A stretch of 64,000 nt of DNA from JBAYJT01 sp041664965 (GCA_041664965.1 JBAYJT010000002.1:1-64000), one strand, 5' to 3'. Shown: positions 19,758 to 28,395, numbered from the stretch's first letter. Notes: a model not told the origin generated them from the sequence alone. Program-made: numbers and translations.

Positions 19758-20774
19758 ATGAAGATTACAAAAGCACAAAACTATACCGAACTTTTGCAAA
19801 ATATTAAGCAACGAATTCATTCCGCTCAATATGACGCCTTAAAGGTTGTAAACCAACAACTAATCGAGCTTTATTGGGATATAGGAAAAATGATAGCAGA
19901 ACGGCAAGAAAAAGATGGCTGGGGCATGTCTATTGTAGAACGTTTATCCCAAGACTTACAGAAAGAACTTGTTGGGGTAAAAGGATTCTCAGCTCGCAAT
20001 TTGTGGTACATGCGTAATTTTTTCACGCTTTACAGCAAAAACACAAAACTGCAACCGATGGTTGCAGAAATAGGATGGTCACATAACGTAATAATCTTAA
20101 CACGCTGCAAAGATAACCTAGAACGGGAATTTTATATTCGTATGACACGTAAATTTGGTTGGTCTAAAAGTGTCTTGATTCATAAAATTGCAAGCAAAAA
20201 TTATGAAAAAATGCTTACAGGTCAAAATAATTTTGACAAAACTGTTCCAGAAATAATTCAGAAACAAGCGAAATTGGCAATTAAAGATGAGTATACTTTC
20301 GGCTTCTTAGACCTTGACATAGAACATAGTGAAAAAGATCTTGAACAAGCTATTCTTTCTCGCATGGATAAGTTTCTGCGTGAAATGGGCGGAGCTTTAG
20401 CTTTCGTGGGCAGCCAATACAAGCTAGAAGTTAGCAATACAGAATATTTTATCGATATTCTTCTCTATCACAGGCATCTAAAAGCATTAATAGCATTAGA
20501 GCTGAAGGTTGGGGAATTTTTACCAGAATATGTTGGAAAAATGCAGTTCTATTTAGCCGTGCTTGATGATAAAGTACGGGCTGAAGGAGAAAACCCTTCC
20601 ATCGGCATAATAATTTGTAAAGAAAAAGATCGAGCAATAGTGGAATATACTTTAAAAACGAGTAATAAACCGATAGGGGTAGCTGAATATACTGTCTTGT
20701 CTAATGTTCCCCAAAATTTAAAAAAACAACTGCCAACTCCAAAGCAAATTGCAATTTTATTACAAGAGGTCTAA
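19758..20774 (+). CDS. DUF1016 / YhcG-type PD-(D/E)XK nuclease-like protein
   Basis: The N-terminal half matches the DUF1016 helical region (NQQLIELYWDIGKMIAERQ, GFSARNLWYMRNFF, and WSHNVIIL). The C-terminal half is a PD-(D/E)XK nuclease fold: YFIDILLYHR supplies the Asp and LIALELKVGEF the E-x-K. Such proteins are usually found on mobile or accessory DNA; a restriction- or repair-like role is likely but unproven. I place the start at ATG 19758; a TTG 15 bases upstream also reads in frame. The gene lies 23 bases before a BrnA-like antitoxin gene. Confidence 0.8.
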   Translation: MKITKAQNYTELLQNIKQRIHSAQYDALKVVNQQLIELYWDIGKMIAERQEKDGWGMSIVERLSQDLQKELVGVKGFSARNLWYMRNFFTLYSKNTKLQPMVAEIGWSHNVIILTRCKDNLEREFYIRMTRKFGWSKSVLIHKIASKNYEKMLTGQNNFDKTVPEIIQKQAKLAIKDEYTFGFLDLDIEHSEKDLEQAILSRMDKFLREMGGALAFVGSQYKLEVSNTEYFIDILLYHRHLKALIALELKVGEFLPEYVGKMQFYLAVLDDKVRAEGENPSIGIIICKEKDRAIVEYTLKTSNKPIGVAEYTVLSNVPQNLKKQLPTPKQIAILLQEV

Positions 20775-20797
20775 AAAATACCCGAAAGTTAAAAGTT

Positions 20798-21097
20798 ATG
20801 ATTATTCAATTCCCAAAAAAGAAAAAAGACTTTTCTTTATCTACAGAACTAGCAAGTGAACTGGATCGACTGGCAACACTTTCAAATAAAGAAATAGATC
20901 TTTCTGATATTCCAGAACTGGATTTTGACAAATTGGGTAATCCCGTAATTGGAAAATTTTACCGCCCCACAAAAAAATTAATCTCAATTCGCATAGACAG
21001 CGATGTTTTACATTGGTTTAAACAGTTCCCGCAATATCAAAAACTAATCAATCGCGTTTGCAGAATGTATATGGAGAAAGCGCGAGCCGCAAGATAA
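20798..21097 (+). CDS. BrnA-like antitoxin
   Basis: A 99-residue protein with the BrnA antitoxin signature: EIDLSDIPELDF, then GKFYRPTKKLISIRID, DVLHWFK and a C-terminal YQKLINRVCRMYME helix, which together form a ribbon-helix-helix DNA-binding dimer. BrnA normally neutralises and represses the BrnT ribonuclease encoded just upstream. No BrnT is present here; the upstream neighbour is the DUF1016 nuclease gene. The antitoxin may be an orphan, or it may control the nuclease. Confidence 0.78.
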   Translation: MIIQFPKKKKDFSLSTELASELDRLATLSNKEIDLSDIPELDFDKLGNPVIGKFYRPTKKLISIRIDSDVLHWFKQFPQYQKLINRVCRMYMEKARAAR

Positions 21098-21103
21098 TGG
21101 GCT

Positions 21104-21922
21104 CTAACCAGCTACTGTCTCATCAATAAACCCCAAAATCACTTTACTAAAAAGCTCTGGCTCTTCAATACAAGGCACGTGCCCTACCCCGCCTTCAAAA
21201 CAAAAATACTTGGCATTAGGAATGAGCTTACTCAAATTGCGAATAAGGTTTTCCGGGAATATTTTATCTTCGTCAGAACCAATAACCAGACAAGGTTTAT
21301 TAATCTTATGCACCCACGAACTTGCATCGAAATTTAAACAAGCATGCATTTGATTTTTAAAGCCGATAGCTGTGGCGGGATATTTGTTTTCAAATTCAGA
21401 TTTAACTATAAACTCTATCAATCCGGGCCTACTTAAAAACTTATCTGAAAAACACCAACCAAGTCCGGCTTTTACTATAGCGTCCAATGGCGCTCTGGTT
21501 TCTATAAGTTTCAATTGAGATTCTAAAAGCAACTTAAACCCAACACCACTATACTTTTCTACAGAATTAGAAATTATGGCTGCTTTGGTAAGATCAGGAT
21601 ATTTGTAGGCCAACGTTTGGGTGATAAATCCACCCATAGAATTTCCAATAAAAGTGGCTTTATGTACATTTAACTCTTTGCACAACGCAGCTGTATCATC
21701 CGCCATCATGTCTACTGTATACGGATAATCAGGTCTGTCAGATTGCCCAACACCGCGATTATCAAAAACTATCACCCGATGATTACGTGTACATTCCTTA
21801 AGAAGCCCGCTCCACATCAAATGATCCCCACTAAATCCAGAAATAAACACTATTGGATCACCCTTCTCTCCGCTATATTCCTCGTAATAAAGACTTATAT
21901 CTTTCACTTTTATTTTGGGCAT
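21104..21922 (-). CDS. Alpha/beta-hydrolase
   Basis: A 272-residue alpha/beta-hydrolase fold enzyme. The oxyanion region is VFISGFSGDHLMW, the nucleophile elbow GNSMGG carries Ser-95, the acid is in IGSDEDKIFP (~223), and the His is in GVGHVPCIEEPE (~248). DNRGVGQSDRP is typical of the RsbQ/3-oxoadipate-lactonase-like group. The substrate cannot be assigned. TAGGAGAG precedes the ATG. It converges with the BrnA-like gene, with only 6 bases between stops. Confidence 0.88.
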   Translation of the reverse strand: MPKIKVKDISLYYEEYSGEKGDPIVFISGFSGDHLMWSGLLKECTRNHRVIVFDNRGVGQSDRPDYPYTVDMMADDTAALCKELNVHKATFIGNSMGGFITQTLAYKYPDLTKAAIISNSVEKYSGVGFKLLLESQLKLIETRAPLDAIVKAGLGWCFSDKFLSRPGLIEFIVKSEFENKYPATAIGFKNQMHACLNFDASSWVHKINKPCLVIGSDEDKIFPENLIRNLSKLIPNAKYFCFEGGVGHVPCIEEPELFSKVILGFIDETVAG

Positions 21923-21992
21923 TATGTTCTCTCCTAATTGGTTAGTGGTTCTTGTGTACCACAGAAATATAGCATGGAAGTAAGAGAAAATC

Positions 21993-22187
21993 TTACTTCG
22001 GTTTCACATTCTGTACCATAACAACTTCCTCTACCTGGCTTATTGAGTTGTCAATGACTCCTGATTCTTGATTCTGGTAGATATTTGAAGATGGCAAACT
22101 TAAAATATTCAAGAGCTCCGTTAGTGAATAACATGTAAAAGTCGCGGACTCTGGAACTCTAATAACTTTCGGCGATGTTGTGCCCAT
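21993..22187 (-). CDS. Small hypothetical protein
   Basis: 64 residues from the ATG at 22187, which is preceded by TAGGA at a proper distance; a longer reading upstream lacks this site. No known domain is seen. The protein is polar, with a central hydrophobic stretch (SLTELLNILSL) and a Gln/Val-rich end. It is on the same strand as the hydrolase gene downstream. It is unrecognised, and coding status rests mainly on the ribosome-binding site. Confidence 0.45.
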   Translation of the reverse strand: MGTTSPKVIRVPESATFTCYSLTELLNILSLPSSNIYQNQESGVIDNSISQVEEVVMVQNVKPK

Positions 22188-22276
22188 AGTTAATTTCCTA
22201 AATAAAAAAACTATCAATATAATTTTAGGCTCTTATAAAATAGCATACGAAACTTATCTCAGTACACTAAAAATGC

Positions 22277-22337
22277 AAAAAACATGTCTACAACAATTTG
22301 TTATAAATCAATAACTTATACTTTAAAGTTATGATCT
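22277..22337 (+). repeat. MST dispersed element, copy 5
   Basis: Full-length plus-strand copy in the 400-base gap 22188-22582. That gap also holds the CGTCATCCCG palindrome at 22463; nothing else in it is recognisable. Confidence 0.85.
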
Positions 22338-22462
22338 TTCAGAAACCTCAGGCGGAATCTAGAAATATCTAAGTCTAATTTTTGGATTGATTATTTGTTA
22401 TTTTTTGCAAGCAATTTCCGTCAAAAATGCCGTTTTTTACCACGAAAGATCTCTAAGCACCC

Positions 22463-22493
22463 CGTCATCCCGCGACCTGATCGCGGTATCCAG
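22463..22493 (+). repeat. CGTCATCCCG-type palindrome
   Basis: Short palindromic repeat with stem CCGCGA / TCGCGG and the flanks CGTCATCC and ATCCAG. It is the type scattered in many intracellular proteobacteria. Two related copies lie head to head at 27317-27396. Confidence 0.65.
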
Positions 22494-22582
22494 AAAATTC
22501 TAGCAGCCTAAGAAAGCGTTAAGTTTGGTGTGATAGAATGGCGGCAATTTAGCAACTTAACGAAAAATATGAGAAGAAGTTT

Positions 22583-22807
22583 ATGGCTTGGCAAACCAAA
22601 GATCCTGAAATTGTTGATAAGGGCATTTTGCCAACGACTATTGCACCCTCTACAAAAGCACATACTTCTCCCAATACCAAAGTACAAAAGGTAAACCGAG
22701 CAACTTTTAATCTTTTTGGATTTACACCACCCCCTCCTACTTCGCCCCAAAGTAGCCCTAACACTACTTCGCCTACCAGTACTTCACCCACAGCAGCAAA
22801 ATCATAA
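22583..22807 (+). CDS. Small Pro/Thr/Ser-rich hypothetical protein
   Basis: 74 residues. The N-terminal half is mixed (KDPEIVDKGILPTTIAPS, RATFNLFGF) and the C-terminal half is a low-complexity Pro/Ser/Thr tail. A GAGAAGAAG purine run precedes the ATG, and a strong bidirectional terminator begins 8 bases after the stop. No family is recognised. Composition is like the neighbouring effector-like proteins. It may be a small secreted or intrinsically disordered protein, or a chance frame. Confidence 0.4.
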   Translation: MAWQTKDPEIVDKGILPTTIAPSTKAHTSPNTKVQKVNRATFNLFGFTPPPPTSPQSSPNTTSPTSTSPTAAKS

Positions 22808-22814
22808 GTAAAAA

Positions 22815-22849
22815 AAAAGCCAAACCCGAGGTTAGTGGGTTTGGCTTTT
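22815..22849. terminator. Bidirectional intrinsic terminator
   Basis: 13-bp perfect stem AAAAGCCAAACCC / GGGTTTGGCTTTT with a 9-base loop. On the minus strand it runs into nine T residues, so it ends the 22872-23813 gene. It can also serve the small plus-strand gene. Confidence 0.92.
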
Positions 22850-22871
22850 GAGAAACTAACGTCAGACTAAT

Positions 22872-23813
22872 TTAAATCGCAGAAACTGGAGTAGCAGTTC
22901 GATCTATACTTTCTGTCGCATTCTGCTGTGGATTTGGTGTCGCTTTAATACCTTTCTCAAGATTTTGAAACAACGAGTGCATTCCATAAAATGAGGTACC
23001 TAAGGGACTTTCATCCATATGCTGCTTAACAACCTTCAACACTTTCTCCATCTTAGCCACATCTGGTGGAAAATGCACAGATAGCTTACTCTTAACAATA
23101 TGCTTTACAGCTGCGTTCAGAAGAGTTGCGTTTGTGTCAGCGTAGGATGCTAGCCTATCACCGCGGCCTTTCGCATCAAGCTTGTCAAACTCTTTAGGTG
23201 AAAACTCTTGCGTAGCATTTTTCTTACCAAAGAATCCAGCAAAAAAGTTACCAACAGCTGATTTAATTTGCGACCAAATACTTGGTTTTGCTTGGGAAGC
23301 ATGCTCTTGTGTGACAACAGGCGCTGCATTTGGAACAGCAGCAGGCACAGTAGGAGCAACTGCAACTGGTACTGGAGCAGTAGGAGCAGGTGCACTGTCA
23401 ATGTGTTGGATAGGTGCAACCGGATTTGTTGGCGTTGTTTGAGCAGTCGACGCTGCAGGTACACCTAGATCATCATGAAATTTTTTATGAGCATGTTTCG
23501 CTTTCGCCACAGCAACTTGTTGCTGAATAGAAGATGTTTGAGTTGCATGTGGAACGACCATGTTAACTGGTCTGGCAGATTCCGATGACGCCGGCGATTC
23601 CTCACTAAATTTCAGATGCCTATACTTCTCTTTCTTTTGATAAACTGTCTCTGCGAACTGATCAAACTTACCGACACCAGATCTGGGTGGGGTGCTAAGG
23701 TGGCCACCCTCTGGACTATTGTCAAGAACAACCCTTCGGTGACGATGCCGTTCCTTGGCCGCTGCAACACTGGCTTGGAAAGCGCTTGCAGAACGATCGG
23801 GTGTATATGGCAT
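22872..23813 (-). CDS. Effector-like protein with three copies of a basic ~25-residue repeat
   Basis: A 313-residue protein of unknown family. Residues 11-36, 52-77 and 95-120 are three copies of one motif with the pattern V-x3-K-x-[KR]-[HY]-x-H-x-[KR]-[FV] followed by an acidic turn. A Pro/Ala/Thr-rich linker (~121-175) follows, then a C-terminal domain beginning with an amphipathic SIWSQIKSAVGNFFAGFFG helix. No signal peptide is seen. Modular repeats, disordered linkers and lack of bacterial homologues fit a secreted host-targeted protein, but this is inference. A perfect AAGGAGGT ribosome-binding site sets the start, and a strong terminator follows. Confidence 0.6.
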   Translation of the reverse strand: MPYTPDRSASAFQASVAAAKERHRHRRVVLDNSPEGGHLSTPPRSGVGKFDQFAETVYQKKEKYRHLKFSEESPASSESARPVNMVVPHATQTSSIQQQVAVAKAKHAHKKFHDDLGVPAASTAQTTPTNPVAPIQHIDSAPAPTAPVPVAVAPTVPAAVPNAAPVVTQEHASQAKPSIWSQIKSAVGNFFAGFFGKKNATQEFSPKEFDKLDAKGRGDRLASYADTNATLLNAAVKHIVKSKLSVHFPPDVAKMEKVLKVVKQHMDESPLGTSFYGMHSLFQNLEKGIKATPNPQQNATESIDRTATPVSAI

Positions 23814-23903
23814 AAAAACCTCCTTTAAATGGAAATAATATTAAAATAATATAACATTCTTATATCGTAAATAAAAATAAAACATAATAAAATCTATAAG
23901 TAA

Positions 23904-25427
23904 TTAGCTCTTGGTAGGTCGCAAACTCCTCGCTCTTGCAACCGATTCTTCATTAAATCTCTGACTAACTTCTTTATATTTTGCAATAAATTCTTCCTCT
24001 GGGTTATTACTGCTACTCTGTGCTGAACCTTGAACACCAAGTTCATCTCTACATGTAGATCTAACAAAAAAGCACAAATAGCGTGTATAGTTAAATGCCT
24101 CGGTACTATCAATAGCAGAAAAATCTTTCGCCCGAGCTAAAGTATCCACTGTCATAGGAAGATCAAAAGGATCTAACCCCATTCCTTGTTGCGGGTAAGC
24201 TTGAAGAATAGCAACTCTCAATCTCTCAGGTATTTTATATGTTTGTATAGCAGCTTTCACATTTGCTTCAGTAAGTTCGGAAGCTTTACTATTACTAACC
24301 CAATTTATCATATCCATCATAGCCTTCCTAGTTCCATATTTTTCCACTGCGTTTAGATCTTGAAACTGTTTGCTATTTCTTTCTTTAGCTAAAATGATTA
24401 GTAAACTAATAAATAAATCAAAATGTTGATCTGACCATATTTGGGTTATTTCGACTTCCTCTAAACTTGTGGTGCCTATAGTGCTCTGATGCGGATTTGA
24501 TTTTCTCTCATCTCGTTCCTCTGATTCATTATCACTGTCCACTGGACCGTGACTATGAAACATGGAACTAGAACTTGCAGATAAAGGTGCTGGGGCTGCT
24601 GTTGAAGGATTTGCTACGGATGTACTACTAGTATTAGCGCCCTTAGAAAAAATAAATTTAGCTGGCGGAATAGAAGACTGCCGCGAACAAGGACCAGCAG
24701 AAGAGCTTGAGCCACCACCAACCATAGCCGTCGTTATCTGCGTAGCAGAACCCACTGCCGTCGACGAAGCAGCAGGAGAAGAAGAATGACTAACATCCGG
24801 CACTGTATTAGTTACTGAAAATGGATTGACCGCTGTGGAAGTTGGTGGCACCGCAGCTGCTTTTTCACCTACATGAGCTTGTGATAGCAAAGAAAACGGT
24901 GAAACAATTGCTGTAGTATTAGTTGAAGCTGGCTGCGACGACGAAGAAGACGAAGTTGCCGTCGGTGCGGTACTCGGTTTACTTGATGCAGTAGGATCTA
25001 AAAATGTAACTGTTGGCATCGGTTGATCTAAAACTGTCTGAACATCCACCATTCCAGTAGACGTCGCAAATTGTGTAGTTTTTGGATCTGTCACAACAAC
25101 TGTTGTTGTACTCGTAGTAGTAGCGGCAATAGAAACAGGCACTGAAGCACTTGAAGTGCTCGTTGTAGGCTTAGGAGCACTGCTTTGTCGCCCTTCTGGA
25201 GGAGCTTCATGCTGTATAGGTGAAGCAGGACGAGGAACTGACGCAGTCGAAGAACCAGGCTGTTGCATAGGTTTAACTGGTGCGGATTGTGTCCTAACAA
25301 CTGAAACAGAACCTTGCTCATGTTCCTGGTGCGCTACTTGTTCGACACTCCTAACAGGCGTAGCAGGATTACCATCATCTTTCAATAACGCCTGTTTTTC
25401 TTCTTTTTCTGTACAACAACAAAACAT
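23904..25427 (-). CDS. Large low-complexity effector-like protein with Cys-rich N-terminus
   Basis: A 507-residue protein of unknown family. It begins MFCCCTEKEEKQ, a Cys cluster that in a host cell could be a lipidation site. Residues ~20-290 are a Ser/Thr/Ala/Pro-rich disordered region with poly-Ser runs. Residues ~300-507 form a helical domain (QIWSDQHFDLFISLLIILAKERN, YGTRKAMMDMINWV, RYLCFFVRSTCRDELG). No signal peptide or membrane span is seen. AGAGGT precedes the ATG. It is transcribed in the same direction as the repeat protein 90 bases downstream. A secreted role is inferred from architecture only. Confidence 0.6.
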   Translation of the reverse strand: MFCCCTEKEEKQALLKDDGNPATPVRSVEQVAHQEHEQGSVSVVRTQSAPVKPMQQPGSSTASVPRPASPIQHEAPPEGRQSSAPKPTTSTSSASVPVSIAATTTSTTTVVVTDPKTTQFATSTGMVDVQTVLDQPMPTVTFLDPTASSKPSTAPTATSSSSSSQPASTNTTAIVSPFSLLSQAHVGEKAAAVPPTSTAVNPFSVTNTVPDVSHSSSPAASSTAVGSATQITTAMVGGGSSSSAGPCSRQSSIPPAKFIFSKGANTSSTSVANPSTAAPAPLSASSSSMFHSHGPVDSDNESEERDERKSNPHQSTIGTTSLEEVEITQIWSDQHFDLFISLLIILAKERNSKQFQDLNAVEKYGTRKAMMDMINWVSNSKASELTEANVKAAIQTYKIPERLRVAILQAYPQQGMGLDPFDLPMTVDTLARAKDFSAIDSTEAFNYTRYLCFFVRSTCRDELGVQGSAQSSSNNPEEEFIAKYKEVSQRFNEESVARARSLRPTKS

Positions 25428-25440
25428 AACTTACCTCTAA

Positions 25441-26089
25441 AATATTTAACTCGATAGCTATTAAAAACTTGCTTGTTAAATAACGCGATATAAACATTCT
25501 CAAGAAGTAGCATACGTAACAATACTCACTCCTTGAAAAAATCCTCTCGCAGCTATCAAATTAAATATTTCAATCCAACGTTATCGCAAACAAATCAATT
25601 TGTATAAGTATAATCATAGCTCATGAACCTTAACGAAATCTTAGAAGAAAAAAATTTTTTTATTTTTCCTTAAGGTATTGTTTTTATGAAATTTTTTAAG
25701 AAAACCTTGTGTTTTCCCTTAAGAAAAAACTAATGCTTTTGAAAATCTTAAGAACTAAATATTGCTGTTGAATGGATTGTTGAGAGGAAAAAATCAACTA
25801 AAAATTTTGAAATACGCAACTAATAAACAGGCTGAAACGCAGTATTTGCGCTGCTTTTAACGAAAAATTGTTCAAAAAACCAACTAGAAAAATAGAGTTT
25901 TACGCTTGAATATAGCGCCAAATAACGAGGTTGTTATGGAACATTTGAAGAAATTCTCTTGGCGATTCTAGTAGACGCCTTGTTTTTAAAAACGCTAACT
26001 GAGTTTGCGTTTTATCGAAAAAACGCAAATTGCGTTTGCGTTTTGCGCCAACTCGTGGTAACCTATTCAAAATATAATAAAGTCAAAAA
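25441..26089. other. AT-rich intergenic region, 650 bases
   Basis: No gene seen. The stretch 25660-25755 has four copies of TTAAG or CTTAAG at irregular spacing. A GCG-rich hairpin near 26004 belongs to the next gene's upstream region. Otherwise it is unremarkable. Confidence 0.5.
26004..26049. promoter_or_regulatory. Operator-like TTTGCG repeats before DUF4143 ATPase
   Basis: Inverted repeat TTTGCGTTTT / AAAACGCAAA (26004-26029) followed at once by tgcgtttgcgttttgcg. A TATAAT-like -10 lies at 26073-26078. The position suits an operator controlling the ATPase gene. Confidence 0.4.
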
Positions 26090-26104
26090 ATGCAGGAAAC
26101 ACCT

Positions 26105-27247
26105 ATGTTCAAACGAATACTTAAACTAGCCCAAAACTCAACTCAGAGCTTTTTCCTTTTTGGACCTAGGGGCGTTGGAAAAACATCTTGGATAAAAGAA
26201 AATTATCCAGATGCACTCTACTTTGATCTACTCAATGATGATATCTATCGCGAATTTTTAGCTCGTCCAGTTAGGCTTAGCGAGAAAATACCATCTGATT
26301 ACAAAGATTGGGTGATTATAGACGAAGTTCAAAAAATCCCAGATCTCCTCAATGAAGTCCATCGGCTAATTGAAAACCGTAAGCTAAAGTTTATCTTAAC
26401 CGGCTCAAGCGCTAGAAGCTTGCGTCGCAAAGGTGTTAATTTGTTAGCCGGGAGAGCCTTAACATATAACATGCATCCTCTAACTACCTTAGAGTTAAAA
26501 GATCAATTTGAAATCAATAAGTCGCTGGAATTTGGACATCTGCCGCTCGCTTACACCGGCAAACAACCCAAAAAATATCTACTAAGTTACATCAAAACTT
26601 ACTTACGCGAGGAAGTATTGCAAGAAAGTTTAACACGCAACATACCATTGTTTGCCAGATTTTTGGAAGTAGCTAGTTTCAATCAAGGAGAAATATTAAG
26701 TTATACAGAAATATCCAGGGAAATAGGCAGCAATCGCCAAACTGTTAGCAACTTTTTTGACATTCTCGAAGATATGCTAATCGCCTTTCGCCTGCCTGTT
26801 TTTCGCAAAAGAGCTTCGAGGGATGTGATTTCGCATCCTAGGTTTTACTATTTTGACGTTGGAGTTTATCGCACAATACGCCCGCATGGTCTCCTCGATA
26901 CCGCGCAAGAAATCGATGGCCCAGCGTTAGAAACCTTATTCTTGCAAGAAGCCAAAGCTTACAATGACTACTATGATTTAGAATATGAGTTTTATTACTG
27001 GCGCACCAAAAAGCAGGAAGAGGTTGATTTTGTTTTGTATGGAAACAAAGGATTTTGTGCATTCGAAATTAAACGCAAAGAAAAACTCTATTCAAGTGAT
27101 TTCACCAATTTAAAAGCCTTTGCCAAAAATTATCCAGAGGCCAAATTGTACTTGCTTTACGGAGGGAACGAAGACTATCTAGAAGGCGATATACGCGTTA
27201 TCCCTTACCAAAAAGCCTTGCTGCAGTTAAAGGATATTCTTTCTTAG
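26105..27247 (+). CDS. AAA_14 / DUF4143 family ATPase
   Basis: A 380-residue predicted P-loop ATPase. It shows Walker A GPRGVGKTSW, Walker B DWVIIDEVQK, the sensor FILTGSSARSL, a winged-helix middle (SYTEISREIGSNRQTVSNFFDIL) and the C-terminal DUF4143 nuclease-like domain (YYWRTKKQEEVDFVLYG, AFEIKRKE). Members are common accessory genes whose cellular role is not settled. AGGA 8 bases before ATG 26105 sets the start; an ATG 15 bases earlier lacks one. A second, different member lies at 50434-51669. Both have repeat arrays directly upstream. Confidence 0.85.
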   Translation: MFKRILKLAQNSTQSFFLFGPRGVGKTSWIKENYPDALYFDLLNDDIYREFLARPVRLSEKIPSDYKDWVIIDEVQKIPDLLNEVHRLIENRKLKFILTGSSARSLRRKGVNLLAGRALTYNMHPLTTLELKDQFEINKSLEFGHLPLAYTGKQPKKYLLSYIKTYLREEVLQESLTRNIPLFARFLEVASFNQGEILSYTEISREIGSNRQTVSNFFDILEDMLIAFRLPVFRKRASRDVISHPRFYYFDVGVYRTIRPHGLLDTAQEIDGPALETLFLQEAKAYNDYYDLEYEFYYWRTKKQEEVDFVLYGNKGFCAFEIKRKEKLYSSDFTNLKAFAKNYPEAKLYLLYGGNEDYLEGDIRVIPYQKALLQLKDILS

Positions 27248-27316
27248 AAAATAAAACCTTTGTACACGAGCTTTGATAATGCTCATAACGTCCGAACAAA
27301 TTGGATATTTTTTGTT

Positions 27317-27396
27317 TCGTCATCCCGTGGTTTAACCACGGGATCCAGCGTAAAAATTGCATTCCTGGATCCCGCGATCAACTCGCGGGATGACGA
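27317..27396. repeat. Head-to-head CGTCATCCCG palindromes
   Basis: Two palindromic repeats in opposite orientation (CGTCATCCCGTGG... and ...CGCGGGATGACG) with ATCCAG/CTGGAT inner ends, separated by about 19 bases. The whole forms an 80-base inverted structure in the 27248-27630 gap. Confidence 0.75.
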
Positions 27397-27454
27397 ACAA
27401 TATATCTCCTTCAAGTTTTTGTGCATTTACCAAAGTTTGTCGTGTACAAAGTAC

Positions 27455-27515
27455 AAAAACATGTCTACGCGTTTCCCTTTAAAATCAATAACTTATTTTT
27501 CTAAGTTAAAGTCTG
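27455..27515 (+). repeat. MST dispersed element, copy 6
   Basis: Full-length plus-strand copy upstream of tpiA. Apparent open reading frames across this gap are built from repeats and are not called as genes. Confidence 0.85.
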
Positions 27516-27630
27516 GATATTTTATTCAGCTAACCAAATGCGTTAGTTTAAAAACTTCTCGACGAATCGCAAAAAAATTCTTATAGTTAGCCACTAATTA
27601 AGTTAGCCCAAATCAACAATAGAGGTTTTT

Positions 27631-28395
27631 ATGCGAAGATATATTATCGCCGGCAACTGGAAAATGAATGGCAGCAAAGAAAGCGTGCGCGCTTTGCTAG
27701 ACGGCATTAAACAGGGGGCCAAAGAAATTAATAATCCCAATGTCGACTGGATCGTCTTTCCACCTTTTGTCTTTTTAGACACAGCTGAACGTACTTTAGC
27801 AAACAGCACCGTAGCCTTTGGCGCACAAAATTTAAGTAACAAAGCTAGTGGCGCTTACACAGGTGAGATTTCGGCTAGTATGCTCAATGATTTTAGCTGC
27901 CGCTATGTTTTGGTCGGGCATTCGGAAAGACGCGTCATTTATGGCGAAAGCGATAGTTTAGTCGCCGAAAAATTTGTTGCGGCTTACAAAGCGGGAATTA
28001 CGCCAGTTTTGTGCGTTGGAGAAACTTTAGAAGAAAGACAGCGCAATGAAACCGAAACAGTAGTATTTCGTCAATTAGCTGCTGTTTTACAAGCTACCGG
28101 CGGCGTAGATTGCTTTAGTCGCGCCATTATCGCCTACGAACCAGTTTGGGCGATTGGAACAGGCCTTAACGCCACGCCAGAACAGGCTCAGGCTGTGCAT
28201 AAAGCCATTCGTCAAGAATTTGCTCGCCATAACACAAGTATTGCAGAAAATCTCCATATATTGTATGGTGGTAGCCTAAAACCAGACAATGCTAAGACTT
28301 TGCTCGCCATGCCAGACATAGATGGTGGCTTAATTGGCGGCGCATCGTTAAAAGCTGAAGACTTTTTGAATATAGGAAAAGCATGCAACCAATAA
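27631..28395 (+). CDS. tpiA: Triosephosphate isomerase
   Basis: Glycolytic enzyme interconverting dihydroxyacetone phosphate and glyceraldehyde 3-phosphate. This 254-residue TIM barrel has AGNWKMNG (Lys-11), VGHSERR with the electrophilic His, AYEPVWAIGTG with the catalytic Glu, and phosphate-binding YGGSLKPDN and GGLIGGASL. AGAGG precedes the ATG. The 3' end overlaps secG by 13 bases, a common proteobacterial pairing. Confidence 0.97.
   Translation: MRRYIIAGNWKMNGSKESVRALLDGIKQGAKEINNPNVDWIVFPPFVFLDTAERTLANSTVAFGAQNLSNKASGAYTGEISASMLNDFSCRYVLVGHSERRVIYGESDSLVAEKFVAAYKAGITPVLCVGETLEERQRNETETVVFRQLAAVLQATGGVDCFSRAIIAYEPVWAIGTGLNATPEQAQAVHKAIRQEFARHNTSIAENLHILYGGSLKPDNAKTLLAMPDIDGGLIGGASLKAEDFLNIGKACNQ

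Noticed and set aside
22508..22791. Two minus-strand frames of 80 codons
   Set aside because: They oppose the small Pro/Thr-rich gene, lack ribosome-binding sites and are Gly/Trp-rich only because of its composition.
25655..25760. PmrA-type box before the MFCCC protein
   Set aside because: Several CTTAAG half-sites are present but none at the 11-bp step seen in the two module promoters.
27260..27586. 108-codon open frame upstream of tpiA
   Set aside because: It is assembled from the CGTCATCCCG palindromes and MST copy 6; no ribosome-binding site and no domain.
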